From contig JBEBGL010000004.1 of NCBI GenBank assembly GCA_040081465.1, forward strand, positions 1 through 64,000: a stretch of 64,000 bases of DNA, in the 5' to 3' direction. The DNA comes from UBA668 sp040081465 (GTDB lineage Bacteria; Actinomycetota; Acidimicrobiia; Acidimicrobiales; Ilumatobacteraceae). The position numbers and the translations under genes were made by a program. Shown piece by piece: positions 45,473 through 53,599 of this stretch. Within the stretch, counting starts at the first letter, position 1. Every line of letters starts with the position of its first letter. The notes under the pieces are model-generated. The model did not search any database. It was not told the DNA's origin and saw nothing but the letters and a program-made list of their open reading frames with translations.

Positions 45473-46735
45473 ATGAGCACTGAAACGCGGCCCAGTCGGC
45501 TCGAACGAATGAAGGTCGAGGTCGTGTCGGGCGGCACGCAGTCGCCAGAGGTTCCAGAACGCGCCGATCGTCAGACGATGATCATCGGCCTGCTCGCTTG
45601 GGTGGGTCTGTTCACATTTCTTGGGTTCAACAGCCCGTGGTCGCTTGTCTTCGTCGTCGGACTAATTGTCTCGGTGATGCTTCACGAGCTCGGGCACTTC
45701 TGGACGGCGCGTCGCAGTGGCATGAAGGCGACGCAGTTCTTCCTGGGCTTCGGTCCGAGAGTGTGGAGTGTCCATCGCGGGGGAGTCGAGTACGGACTGC
45801 GAGCCATTCCACTTGGCGGCTTCGTGAAGATCATTGGTATGACCAACGTCGACGAGGTCGCGCCCGCCGACGAACCGTACACATATCGACAGGGAACGTA
45901 TGCCCGCCGGATGTGGGTCATCACCGCTGGCTCGGTGATGCACATGATCATTGCGCTGACCATGGTGGTAGGTCTCTACGCAACGTTTGGTCGCATCGAA
46001 GAAGTAGGCAAGGTGACGCTGTTCTCGGTTGGCGCCGACACTCCTGCCGACCTGGCTGGCCTGCGCGACGACGACGTTGTTCGTTCAGTCGATGGCGAGT
46101 CTGTGGGCACAGCCGAGGAACTTCGTTCACTGTTGGCTGGCACCAAGCCTGGAACGGCGTTGACGTTCGCAATTGAACGCGACGGCGAACCGCTGACGCT
46201 CGTTGCGACGCTCATCCAACATCCGAATCAAACTGAGGTGACTGGCTTCCTCGGTGTGACACCGAACTCTCGTGATTACGTGCAGCAAGGACTCGTCGAC
46301 TCGCTGACCGAAGGACCGAAGGATCTGCTGACGGGCGTTGGCCAAGCGATCGTGGGCGTGGCCAAGGTCATCAATCCGGTGAACGTGTTGGGCCACCTTG
46401 TCGGCACGAACGAAGACGCAAGTTCGCGGCCGGGCACGATCGTCGGTGCCACACGCATCAGCGACGACATCGGCAGGTTCGATGGGTGGGCAGGAATGCT
46501 GTATCTGGTCGCCGTCGTCAACATTTCTGTCGGCGTGTTCAACATGTTTCCGCTGCTGCCGCTTGATGGTGGCCACGCGGCCATCGCAACCTACGAGCGC
46601 CTGCGGTCGCGCCGGGGTAAGCGCTACTACGCCGACGTCAACAAGCTGATGCCCGTCGCGGCGGTGTGCATTGCGCTACTGGCGTTCATGTTTCTCACCG
46701 GGCTGTACCTCGACACTGTCAAACTGAACGGATGA
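45473..46735 (+). CDS. rseP: site-2 protease, RseP/Rip1-like
   Basis: A 420-residue M50 intramembrane zinc metalloprotease that cleaves anti-sigma factors or other membrane proteins. Zinc and catalytic residues are in VMLHELGHFWTARRSGM (HExxH) and FPLLPLDGGHAAIA (LDGGH). A PDZ domain (about residues 180-260, GADTPADLAGLRDDDVVRSVDGESVGT) lies between membrane segments, and FFLGFGPRVWSVHRGGVEYGLRAIPLGGFVKI is conserved. The dxr-rseP-ispG order is typical of actinobacteria. Its stop overlaps ispG as ATGA. Confidence 0.94.
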   Translation: MSTETRPSRLERMKVEVVSGGTQSPEVPERADRQTMIIGLLAWVGLFTFLGFNSPWSLVFVVGLIVSVMLHELGHFWTARRSGMKATQFFLGFGPRVWSVHRGGVEYGLRAIPLGGFVKIIGMTNVDEVAPADEPYTYRQGTYARRMWVITAGSVMHMIIALTMVVGLYATFGRIEEVGKVTLFSVGADTPADLAGLRDDDVVRSVDGESVGTAEELRSLLAGTKPGTALTFAIERDGEPLTLVATLIQHPNQTEVTGFLGVTPNSRDYVQQGLVDSLTEGPKDLLTGVGQAIVGVAKVINPVNVLGHLVGTNEDASSRPGTIVGATRISDDIGRFDGWAGMLYLVAVVNISVGVFNMFPLLPLDGGHAAIATYERLRSRRGKRYYADVNKLMPVAAVCIALLAFMFLTGLYLDTVKLNG

Positions 46736-47949
46736 GCTTCGAGCGTCGAGTCACTCGCCAGATCAACGTCGGCAAGGTGCCGGTCGGTGGTGGTGCGCCG
46801 ATCACCGTTCAGTCGATGACGATCACCAAGACCGCCGACGTCGAGGGAACGCTGCAACAGATCTACGCGCTGGCTGCGGCCGGTTGCGACATCGTCCGCT
46901 GCACGTGCAACGAAACCGAGGCGGCCGAGGGTCTTGCACAGATCGTGCCACGGTCGCCGATCCCAGTTATCGCCGACATTCATCATCAGTACAAGATGGC
47001 GTTGGCAGCGATGGAAGCCGGGGTGCATGGTCTGCGCTTGAACCCGGGCAATATTCGCAAGCCCGAGCACATCAAGGCTGTCGCCTCCGAGGCGAAGGAT
47101 CGCGGGCTGTCGATTCGTATCGGCGTCAACGGTGGCTCGCTCGACCCTTCGCTGTACGAGAAGCACGGCGGCATAACGCCCGACGCGATGGTCGAGTCTG
47201 CGCTGCAAGAGATCGCGTACTTCGACGAGGTCGGCTTCAGCGACTACAAGATCAGCGTTAAGGCATCGAACGTGCCGTTGATGGTGCAGGCATATCGCCA
47301 ACTCAGCGAAGTGACAGACGCGCCACTTCACCTTGGCGTCACCGAGGCTGGTCCGCCGCCGGCAGGTCTAGTGAAGGCAACAGCGGGCATCGCGACTCTG
47401 TTGATGGAAGGAATCGGCGACACGATCCGTTACAGCCTCACTGCCGACCCGGTGGAAGAGGCACGCGCCGGTCGCCAACTGTTGGAGGCGCTCGGGCTAC
47501 GCGAGCGGAAAAACATTGATCTAATCGCGTGCCCATCATGCGGGCGTGCCGAGATCGACGTCATCGACGTCGCCAATCGCGCGATGAAAGCGTTCGGCGA
47601 TCGCAAGATTCCGCTGCAGGTCGCGGTGATGGGTTGCGTCGTCAACGGCCCGGGCGAAGCTCGCGAAGCCGACATAGGAATTGCTGCTGGCAACAAGCGC
47701 GGTCACCTGTTCGTGAAGGGCCGCAACGTAGCGGTGGTGCCCGAGAGCGAGATGGTCGAAGCGTTGGTCGAGTGGGCCGAGTACATCCACGAGCACGGCA
47801 CCGAAGCAGCCATCGCACGCGTCGATACCGCGCTGGCCGAGCGCGAGGCGGCGAAGGATCGCAAGAAGCTGATGGGCGATCAGGGCGAGGACGCAAACCA
47901 CGCCAACGAGAAGATCGTCGAGATCCGCCGCAAAGTCAGCGCCGACTGA
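46732..47949 (+). CDS. ispG: 4-hydroxy-3-methylbut-2-enyl-diphosphate synthase
   Basis: A 405-residue IspG (GcpE), a [4Fe-4S] enzyme of the MEP pathway. The barrel domain shows QSMTITKTADVEGTLQQIYALAAAGCDIVRCTCN, PVIADIHHQYKMAL, GLRLNPGNI and RIGVNGGSLD. Cluster Cys are in IACPSCGRAEIDV and VMGCVVNGPGEA with a downstream Glu. The C terminus has a 30-residue charged tail. It partners with dxr two genes upstream. Confidence 0.96.
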   Translation: MSFERRVTRQINVGKVPVGGGAPITVQSMTITKTADVEGTLQQIYALAAAGCDIVRCTCNETEAAEGLAQIVPRSPIPVIADIHHQYKMALAAMEAGVHGLRLNPGNIRKPEHIKAVASEAKDRGLSIRIGVNGGSLDPSLYEKHGGITPDAMVESALQEIAYFDEVGFSDYKISVKASNVPLMVQAYRQLSEVTDAPLHLGVTEAGPPPAGLVKATAGIATLLMEGIGDTIRYSLTADPVEEARAGRQLLEALGLRERKNIDLIACPSCGRAEIDVIDVANRAMKAFGDRKIPLQVAVMGCVVNGPGEAREADIGIAAGNKRGHLFVKGRNVAVVPESEMVEALVEWAEYIHEHGTEAAIARVDTALAEREAAKDRKKLMGDQGEDANHANEKIVEIRRKVSAD

Positions 47950-47962
47950 CACACTCGTTCGG

Positions 47963-48724
47963 ATGAGCGAGCATCCTTCGCCGCTGTTTGAGTTTGATCC
48001 ATCGCCTGAAGCGGTGATCAACCCATCGATCTACCGGCCGCTGCTGGGGTTTCCGCGGCACGCGGTCATGTGCTGGTTTGGCAACGTCGTCCGAGATCGG
48101 ACGGTAGGCCTAAATCCGGTGTCGATGGTGAGGTTCGAACACGGCAACCATCCGGTGAGCGTGATTGACCACAAGGGAGTCCCAGTCGCGTTGGTAAGTC
48201 CCGGCGTGGGTGCCCCGGCCGCGGTGTGCTCGCTCGAGGTAGTGATCTCGCTCGGTGCGACCGACATCATCGGCTGCGGTGGCGCGGGCATCGTCAAGGC
48301 GGGGTTCGACATCGGGCATGTGATTGTGCCGACCGGCGCGATCCGCGACGAGGGCACCAGCTATCACTACGCGCCTCACGATGCTGTCGTTGCACCTCAT
48401 CCGCGCGCGCTCGCCGCGATCGACGATGTGCTCACCGAGGCGGGAGTCCCGCACGATCGAGGACTGACGTGGACGACCGACGCGATCTTTCGCGAGACCG
48501 CGGCAAAGGTGGCGCGTCGCCGCGAACAGGGCTGCCTTGCCGTCGAGATGGAAGCCGCCGCGATGTTCGCGTGCGCGGCATTCCGCGGTGCCGTTTACGG
48601 ACAGTTGCTTTATGCAGGCGACGACGTCAGCGCGGAAGAATGGGATCACCGCGACTGGGACAAACATGAGGGCGTCCGCGATCGCTTGCTCAATCTAGCG
48701 CTTGATGCGGTGATTCGACTGTAG
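47963..48724 (+). CDS. nucleoside phosphorylase (uridine phosphorylase-like)
   Basis: A 253-residue PNP/UDP-phosphorylase-family protein. It shows VALVSPGVGAPAAVCSLEVVISLGATDIIGCGGAG, the ribose/phosphate region IVPTGAIRDEGTSYHYA, and the nucleoside-binding GCLAVEMEAAAMFACAAFRG, the family's VEME motif. The late GDDVSAEEWDHRDWDKHEG is typical of the uridine phosphorylase branch. It cleaves nucleosides to base and ribose 1-phosphate; the exact base is not certain. It follows ispG after 13 bases and stops 10 bases from the convergent lipoprotein gene. Confidence 0.9.
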   Translation: MSEHPSPLFEFDPSPEAVINPSIYRPLLGFPRHAVMCWFGNVVRDRTVGLNPVSMVRFEHGNHPVSVIDHKGVPVALVSPGVGAPAAVCSLEVVISLGATDIIGCGGAGIVKAGFDIGHVIVPTGAIRDEGTSYHYAPHDAVVAPHPRALAAIDDVLTEAGVPHDRGLTWTTDAIFRETAAKVARRREQGCLAVEMEAAAMFACAAFRGAVYGQLLYAGDDVSAEEWDHRDWDKHEGVRDRLLNLALDAVIRL

Positions 48725-48734
48725 AGCTAGGTGG

Positions 48735-49550
48735 TCAGAGACCGCAATGGTCACCGCCCGTATAGCGCGGAACGTCCCCGGAATCGATCTGCGTGATCAC
48801 AACGGTTCCTCGTTCGTCCACCGTCTCACCGCTGTAGCCCACCACCGTGAAGTCGGGTAGTGGGCCGTACAACGAGAGCAGCTCCAACGTGAAGCCAGCC
48901 ACCTCGCCGACGCCGATCTCCTCGCATTCAACCTCCCGATACAAGAAGTGCATGAGGTACACCGGGTCTTCGAGCAGGCTCATTCCAATCGTGAGACCGT
49001 CAGCGGCAGAGAGATGCCACCCTCTTGGCGTCGGAACCGGCAGCGTTCGGTCATCTGTGTAAGTCCAACCGGTAAACGACGCCAGCGAGTCTGGGCCGTC
49101 GCCGCCCATGTAAACGCAAAAGCCGAAGTCCCAGCACAGCGTCCGTCCGAATGGGAATTCGTAGAGAGTGGTGGGGTCTGCGTCGGTGCCGTAGCTGCCA
49201 CTGTCGAGGGCGTTCTCGATCGGGTACTCCGAGTCGTGCTGCTCGGCATCGCCGTACTCCGAGATCAGCACATCGATCATGGCCGCGGGCGAGATGCCAA
49301 AGTCCCACTCGCCCAAACCATCGCTGCGCAGAACGAACTGCTCCGCCAACCGATGAGTCGTCGTCGGCCCTTCCGCCGTAGTCGTTGCCGTATTCGTTGG
49401 TGTGGAGGTCGTCGTCGGTGTAGCCCCCACCGTTGCGCCGGTAGTTGAAGTCGGCGCAGGCGTTGCGTCGGTCGACGAACTGTTGCTGCAAGCGGCGGTG
49501 GTTAACAGTCCGACTATTACTGCGAGCGTTCGGTGGGCCACGTTGGTCAT
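48735..49550 (-). CDS. lipoprotein, unknown function
   Basis: A 271-residue protein with a lipoprotein signal, AHRTLAVIVGLLTTAACSN (lipobox TTAAC), and a Thr/Ala/Pro linker to about residue 60. The folded part has paired Cys (RTLCWDFGFCVYMGG) and an acidic character (DGLGEWDFGISPAAMIDVLISEYGD). I do not recognise a family. ATG 49550 lies 6 bases from TACGCT; the longer frame would run through manA. Confidence 0.78.
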   Translation of the reverse strand: MTNVAHRTLAVIVGLLTTAACSNSSSTDATPAPTSTTGATVGATPTTTSTPTNTATTTAEGPTTTHRLAEQFVLRSDGLGEWDFGISPAAMIDVLISEYGDAEQHDSEYPIENALDSGSYGTDADPTTLYEFPFGRTLCWDFGFCVYMGGDGPDSLASFTGWTYTDDRTLPVPTPRGWHLSAADGLTIGMSLLEDPVYLMHFLYREVECEEIGVGEVAGFTLELLSLYGPLPDFTVVGYSGETVDERGTVVITQIDSGDVPRYTGGDHCGL

Positions 49551-49556
49551 GCCCGA

Positions 49557-49562
49557 AGCGTA
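49557..49562 (-). promoter_or_regulatory. -10 element of the 48735-49550 lipoprotein gene
   Basis: The minus strand reads TACGCT, ending 6 bases before ATG 49550. It lies in the 13-base gap after manA. A leaderless start is predicted. Confidence 0.48.
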
Positions 49563-49563
49563 A

Positions 49564-50586
49564 TCACCCTTTAGTGGAGGGTGATTCGGTGACGCAGAAC
49601 ACGGTGCTTGGTCCAACGAGATCGATGCTCTCACCCGGCGCGAGGTAGGCAGCCTCACCGCGGTGAAGGACAGTGCTGTCGCCGTCGGTGCATACCAGCA
49701 ACTCGCGACTGTCCGCTGTGTGCGACATGCTCGCGCCGACATCGAAGCGCCATAGCTCGAACAGTGCATCTGGTGTTGGGTACCGCCAGCGGCCCGGGCG
49801 AACTTCCTCCGGATAGAGCACTGGATCGTGGACAGTGTCATAACGGACGATTCTGAGAAGCTCGTCGACATCGACCGGCTTGTTTGTGAGACCACCGCGT
49901 ATGACGTTGTCGCTTGCGCCCATCACTTCGACACCGACACCGCTGAGATATGCGTGCAGATTGCCGGCATCGAGAAAGAGTGCTTCGCCGGGCCTGAGGT
50001 GGACGCGATTGAGCAGCAGCGTCACGGCGACCGCCGGATCGTTCGGATATTGCTCGGCGAGCTGTGCCACCAGCTCGGCCTCAGGTGAGCGGTGCCGTCT
50101 GCACTCGTCAATCACGGCGTGCCAGTCGACGTCACCGCGGTAGAGCGCGCGCACCGTGGACTGCAGACCGTCCTTGAGCGCGCTGGCAAGCGCGCTCAGG
50201 TTGAGTTCGCGAAGCAGCGAGTCAGTTGCTGCGACCGGTCGAAAGCCGCACAGCGCATCGAAAGCTGTGAGCGCACACAACAGTTCGGGCTTCGCGTTCG
50301 GATCGCCGTAGTCGCCGCGCTCAAAGCCAGCCCTTGCCTGCTCGGCGTTCGGGTGCGTCTGCAACGACAGCGGTTGCGCGGCCGCCAACAGTTTCAGCAT
50401 GTACGGGAGCTCGCCGCTCGCGTCGGCAAGCGGGCTTCCGTCCGCCAAAGTGGACGGGCCATCCGTGTGCGTGCCAAACCACAACTCGGCCCACGGCATG
50501 CCATCGCCCGGTACGCCCAGAATCGATGGAATTGCCGTCGTGTCACCCCACGCGTAGTGGAGAGCGAAGCCCTTAATGGTGCGCAC
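49564..50586 (-). CDS. manA: mannose-6-phosphate isomerase, class I
   Basis: A 340-residue zinc-dependent isomerase linking fructose 6-phosphate to mannose 6-phosphate for glycan synthesis. Zinc ligands are in PLSLQTHPNAEQA (Gln-x-His), DPNAKPELLCAL (Glu) and LDAGNLHAYLSG (His). GVEVMGASDNVIRGGLTNKPVDVDELL is the conserved catalytic Arg region. GTG 50586 lies 5 bases from TAGCTT. Confidence 0.94.
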   Translation of the reverse strand: MRTIKGFALHYAWGDTTAIPSILGVPGDGMPWAELWFGTHTDGPSTLADGSPLADASGELPYMLKLLAAAQPLSLQTHPNAEQARAGFERGDYGDPNAKPELLCALTAFDALCGFRPVAATDSLLRELNLSALASALKDGLQSTVRALYRGDVDWHAVIDECRRHRSPEAELVAQLAEQYPNDPAVAVTLLLNRVHLRPGEALFLDAGNLHAYLSGVGVEVMGASDNVIRGGLTNKPVDVDELLRIVRYDTVHDPVLYPEEVRPGRWRYPTPDALFELWRFDVGASMSHTADSRELLVCTDGDSTVLHRGEAAYLAPGESIDLVGPSTVFCVTESPSTKG

Positions 50587-50591
50587 GGAAC

Positions 50592-50597
50592 AAGCTA
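50592..50597 (-). promoter_or_regulatory. -10-like element of manA
   Basis: The minus strand reads TAGCTT, ending 5 bases before GTG 50586, in the 25-base gap after nucS. Confidence 0.38.
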
Positions 50598-50611
50598 ATC
50601 AGAAGGCCGTA

Positions 50612-51271
50612 TTAGAACAGCGTCAGGTCGTCGGGGCGCATGCCGCGGAGTTCGTCGTAGTTCACCTCGACGACTCGAAAGCCACGCGCTTCGGCCAACA
50701 CCTTCGCTTGCGGTTTCACACTCTGCGCAACGAATACGCCCCGCACCGCGCCGAGTGACGAGTCGAGGTGCAACCGCTCGATGTAACGCGCAAGCTGTTC
50801 GACGCCGTCAATCTCGCCGCGTCGCTTCACTTCGATAGCGACGACCTGCCCAGACGCGTCGCGGCACAAGAGATCGATAGGCCCGATGGCGGTCGGGTAC
50901 TCGCGTCGCACCAACGTGAGCCCGTCTTCAATTGCGTGCGGCGATGCGGCGAGCAACATCTGCAAATGTGCCTCGACGCCGTCCTTCTGTAACCCTGGGT
51001 CGTCACCGAACTCGTGATTCGTTTCGGTGAGAACCTCGAGCAACGTGATCGTCAGTACTTCGCCCTTGGGGTTGGTGACTACCCAGTGGTCGCCGTTGTC
51101 GACGAGCGCGTTCGGAGCATTCATCCAGTTCAGCGGCTTGTACGCGCCACCGTCGGCGTGGATGGCTACGCACCCGTCGGCCTTCACCATGATCAAGCGC
51201 ACTGCCTCGGGTAAGTGGGCATCGAGCCGACCTCGGTAGTCGACAGTGCAGCGGGCAACGACAAGACGCAC
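50612..51271 (-). CDS. nucS: endonuclease NucS (mismatch-specific)
   Basis: A 219-residue NucS/EndoMS, which performs non-canonical mismatch repair in actinobacteria lacking MutS/MutL. The N-terminal domain has MVKADGCVAIHADGGAYKPLNWMNAP. The C-terminal RecB-like nuclease has EYPTAIGPIDLLCRDASGQVVAIEVKRRG with the PD-(D/E)xK Asp, Glu and Lys. The C-terminal DDLTLF is the beta-clamp binding peptide. The length is normal. GTG 51271 lies 8 bases from TAGCGT. Confidence 0.95.
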   Translation of the reverse strand: MRLVVARCTVDYRGRLDAHLPEAVRLIMVKADGCVAIHADGGAYKPLNWMNAPNALVDNGDHWVVTNPKGEVLTITLLEVLTETNHEFGDDPGLQKDGVEAHLQMLLAASPHAIEDGLTLVRREYPTAIGPIDLLCRDASGQVVAIEVKRRGEIDGVEQLARYIERLHLDSSLGAVRGVFVAQSVKPQAKVLAEARGFRVVEVNYDELRGMRPDDLTLF

Positions 51272-51279
51272 GACGAGCG

Positions 51280-51285
51280 ACGCTA
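51280..51285 (-). promoter_or_regulatory. -10 element of nucS
   Basis: The minus strand reads TAGCGT, ending 8 bases before GTG 51271, in the 18-base gap after the upstream gene. A leaderless start is predicted. Confidence 0.45.
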
Positions 51286-51289
51286 ACCC

Positions 51290-52516
51290 CTAGCCAGTGT
51301 GCGTGTGGTTTTTGCACATGTCGACGCGCTGATCCTCGGGGACAGCGGCCTGGCCTGCACCCTGGCCCTCCAGCGCGGCGAACGGGCCGCACGGATGTGC
51401 CGTGATCCAGACGTGCACCATCGGCACCTCACCGCCCGCGTTGAATCCGCGATCGCATGTACCAGTCGTCTCGTTGATCACGCCGATGACCGACAACTTG
51501 CCGTTGGAGAGATCCCAGCAGAGGTTGCCGTGGTTGTGCCACGTCATCAGGGCGCCAGCCCAATCGGTGAGCGAGGGATCGTCGGTCGGGCGCGGACTGG
51601 CGATGAACATGACGCCGGCGAGCGTTCGCGTCCCGTCGGCAGCGACGTTGTACACCAACGACTCGGGCGCGGTGGGATCGAGCATCAATGCATCGTTGAT
51701 GAGCGAACCCTTGATGAAGTGCTCTGAGCCAGTGCCTGCATCGCCGATGCTGACGTAGCCGTCGGCGATCGCGGTTTCGGTGTCTGCCCAGCGCGGAAGC
51801 TCGCGCATTGTGTCCTCAATCAACGCAGCGGCGCGGGCTTGCTGCTCGGCCGAGACCCCGTCAACACCGGAGAGATCGATACCGACTGCTGGGTCCCACG
51901 GCCTCGGCCAGATGGAAAGGTCGAGAACCGTGTCGGCCGTGGTGGTGTCGGGTGCAACCGTGTCGCTCGTTGTGTTGCCGGTCGCTGCGACTGTCGTTTC
52001 CGAAGCGCCGCTGTGCGCGTGTCCACCGGCGGTCTCGGAGCCCGAGTGGGCGTGACTGCTGCCCAGCCACATCGCGGGCAACGCGATCGCGGCAACTGCG
52101 ATCGACGGAAACGCAAAGCGTCCGGGCAGCGATGGCCTCCAGCCGACGAGAGTGCCTGCAAACGCGGCACCCGCGGCAGCGGCCCCCAACAGCGCACACG
52201 CGCTGTCGGCGAACTGTGCCGCTTCACGTACTTCAAGACCGTCGATCCACGAGATGCCGAAGATGCGCGTGACTAACCAGCCCCCGACAGCGATGGCGTT
52301 GACGAGGCCGACTCCCCACGCAGCCAATTGCGATGGGCGCAGCAGTCCCCATAAGCCGACGCCGAGCTGCGCGGCCGCCAGCACAACGAAGATCCGCGCG
52401 AGTTGCGGATGCTCTGCATGAATGCCGATAGCGCCAGCGTGCACCGCTCCAGCTCCAATTGAACAAAGTGCGGCAGCCGTAAGGCCCGGAAGGCGCGTCG
52501 CGAAAACGGGAGGCAT
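51290..52516 (-). CDS. membrane protein with His-rich linker and Cys/His extracytoplasmic domain
   Basis: About 408 residues. The first 165 contain about five membrane helices. A His-rich linker follows (HAHSG near residue 157 and GGHAHSG shortly after), then a Thr-rich stretch and an exported domain of about 210 residues with IEDTMRELPRWADTETAIADGYVSIGD, MTWHNHGNLCWDL, TTGTCDRGF, VHVWITAHPCGPFAALEG and the terminal CKNHTHTG. The clustered His and Cys point to metal binding, but I do not recognise the family. ATG 52516 starts 26 bases after the cysQ stop. Confidence 0.75.
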   Translation of the reverse strand: MPPVFATRLPGLTAAALCSIGAGAVHAGAIGIHAEHPQLARIFVVLAAAQLGVGLWGLLRPSQLAAWGVGLVNAIAVGGWLVTRIFGISWIDGLEVREAAQFADSACALLGAAAAGAAFAGTLVGWRPSLPGRFAFPSIAVAAIALPAMWLGSSHAHSGSETAGGHAHSGASETTVAATGNTTSDTVAPDTTTADTVLDLSIWPRPWDPAVGIDLSGVDGVSAEQQARAAALIEDTMRELPRWADTETAIADGYVSIGDAGTGSEHFIKGSLINDALMLDPTAPESLVYNVAADGTRTLAGVMFIASPRPTDDPSLTDWAGALMTWHNHGNLCWDLSNGKLSVIGVINETTGTCDRGFNAGGEVPMVHVWITAHPCGPFAALEGQGAGQAAVPEDQRVDMCKNHTHTG

Positions 52517-52541
52517 CGAGGGTTCCAAGATGGCCAGTTTA

Positions 52542-53294
52542 CTACTGACCCCAGAGCGCATGCAGTACGGCGTTTGAATATTCGCGGCGACAGATCAGCA
52601 GGTCCGGAAGCCACGGATCGCGCTCGTTGAACACCATTGGCGATCCATCGATGCGACTTACGTGCAGCCCCGCCGCCAACGCCACAGCAGCGGGTGCAGC
52701 GCTGTCCCACTGGTACATGCCACCGTCGTGCACGTAGATATCGGCGTCGCCCATCACGACGGCCATGGCCTTTGCCCCAGCCGAGCCAAGTCGCACAGCG
52801 TCGGCGCCGAGCGCGTTGGCCACAATCACCGCGGCGTACGGATTGCGTGTGCGACTGGTGATTAATCGCGGACGGTCGCGCTGTTGTGGCACGAGCGTTG
52901 GGGCTGGATCGGTAGCGAACACGAGATTGAGCGCGGGCAAGCTGACTGCTCCGGCTGCAAAACCGTCACCGGCCCAAAGAGCAACATGCACTGCCCAGTC
53001 CGATCGGTCGCGCTCGCCGTACTCGTTGGTGCCATCGAGCGGATCGACGATCCACACGCGGTCTGTCGTAAAGCGCCGCGGGTCTTCGAGTCCCTCCTCG
53101 GATAGCACAGCATCGTTCGGGCGGCAGCGCGCAAGTTCGTCGACGAGAAAGCGATGGCTGGCCAGGTCTCCAGAGTCCATCACCAGCCACGACGCGGCGC
53201 CGCGCGCGACCAATTCAGCTCGCACTTTCACCAGCAACTCGCCAGCCTCGACGGCGAGACGAGTTGCGAGTTGCGCGTCGGTCTCCTCCGCCAT
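52542..53294 (-). CDS. cysQ: CysQ-like 3'(2'),5'-bisphosphate nucleotidase / inositol monophosphatase family
   Basis: A 250-residue Mg-dependent phosphatase of the IMPase superfamily. Metal ligands are in LSEEGLEDPRRF (Glu-Glu), VWIVDPLDGTNEYGE (DPxDGT) and GGMYQWDSAAPAAV (WDxAA). Actinobacterial CysQ hydrolyses pAp from sulfate assimilation; inositol phosphate or fructose bisphosphate activity is also possible. The ATG at 53294 (or GTG 53297) overlaps the upstream stop as TGATG. Its neighbours do not include other sulfur genes. Confidence 0.87.
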   Translation of the reverse strand: MAEETDAQLATRLAVEAGELLVKVRAELVARGAASWLVMDSGDLASHRFLVDELARCRPNDAVLSEEGLEDPRRFTTDRVWIVDPLDGTNEYGERDRSDWAVHVALWAGDGFAAGAVSLPALNLVFATDPAPTLVPQQRDRPRLITSRTRNPYAAVIVANALGADAVRLGSAGAKAMAVVMGDADIYVHDGGMYQWDSAAPAAVALAAGLHVSRIDGSPMVFNERDPWLPDLLICRREYSNAVLHALWGQ

Positions 53295-53596
53295 CACGAG
53301 CCGAGTCGGCGTGTCTCGCGCACGAGGGAGCGGACCGTTGCTTCGTCGGCACCGTCAGCGACGAGTGTCGTGATGATGCGTTCGACTTTCTCAGCAGCGG
53401 CTTCGTCGAACACTTCGATGCGCCTGCTGCCACCGATCGCGTTGATGGTCAGCATCGCCACCGCGGCGAGCACGATCACCAAGCCGATCGACAGCACGAC
53501 ACCTTCGTTGTTGCCGTTGATGGTGGCCACGATGATGCCGGCGATACCCGCGACAAATACAGCGATGCACACACGGGGAATCCAGCGGCGAGCCAT
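53294..53596 (-). CDS. small membrane protein, unknown function
   Basis: A 100-residue protein with two membrane helices (CIAVFVAGIAGIIVATI and VVLSIGLVIVLAAVAMLTIN), followed by a charged helical tail, FDEAAAEKVERIITTLVADGADEATVRSLVRETRRLG. I do not recognise a family. It lies between ettA (3-base gap) and cysQ (overlap) and is clearly co-transcribed with both. Confidence 0.75.
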   Translation of the reverse strand: MARRWIPRVCIAVFVAGIAGIIVATINGNNEGVVLSIGLVIVLAAVAMLTINAIGGSRRIEVFDEAAAEKVERIITTLVADGADEATVRSLVRETRRLGS

Positions 53597-53599
53597 TGG

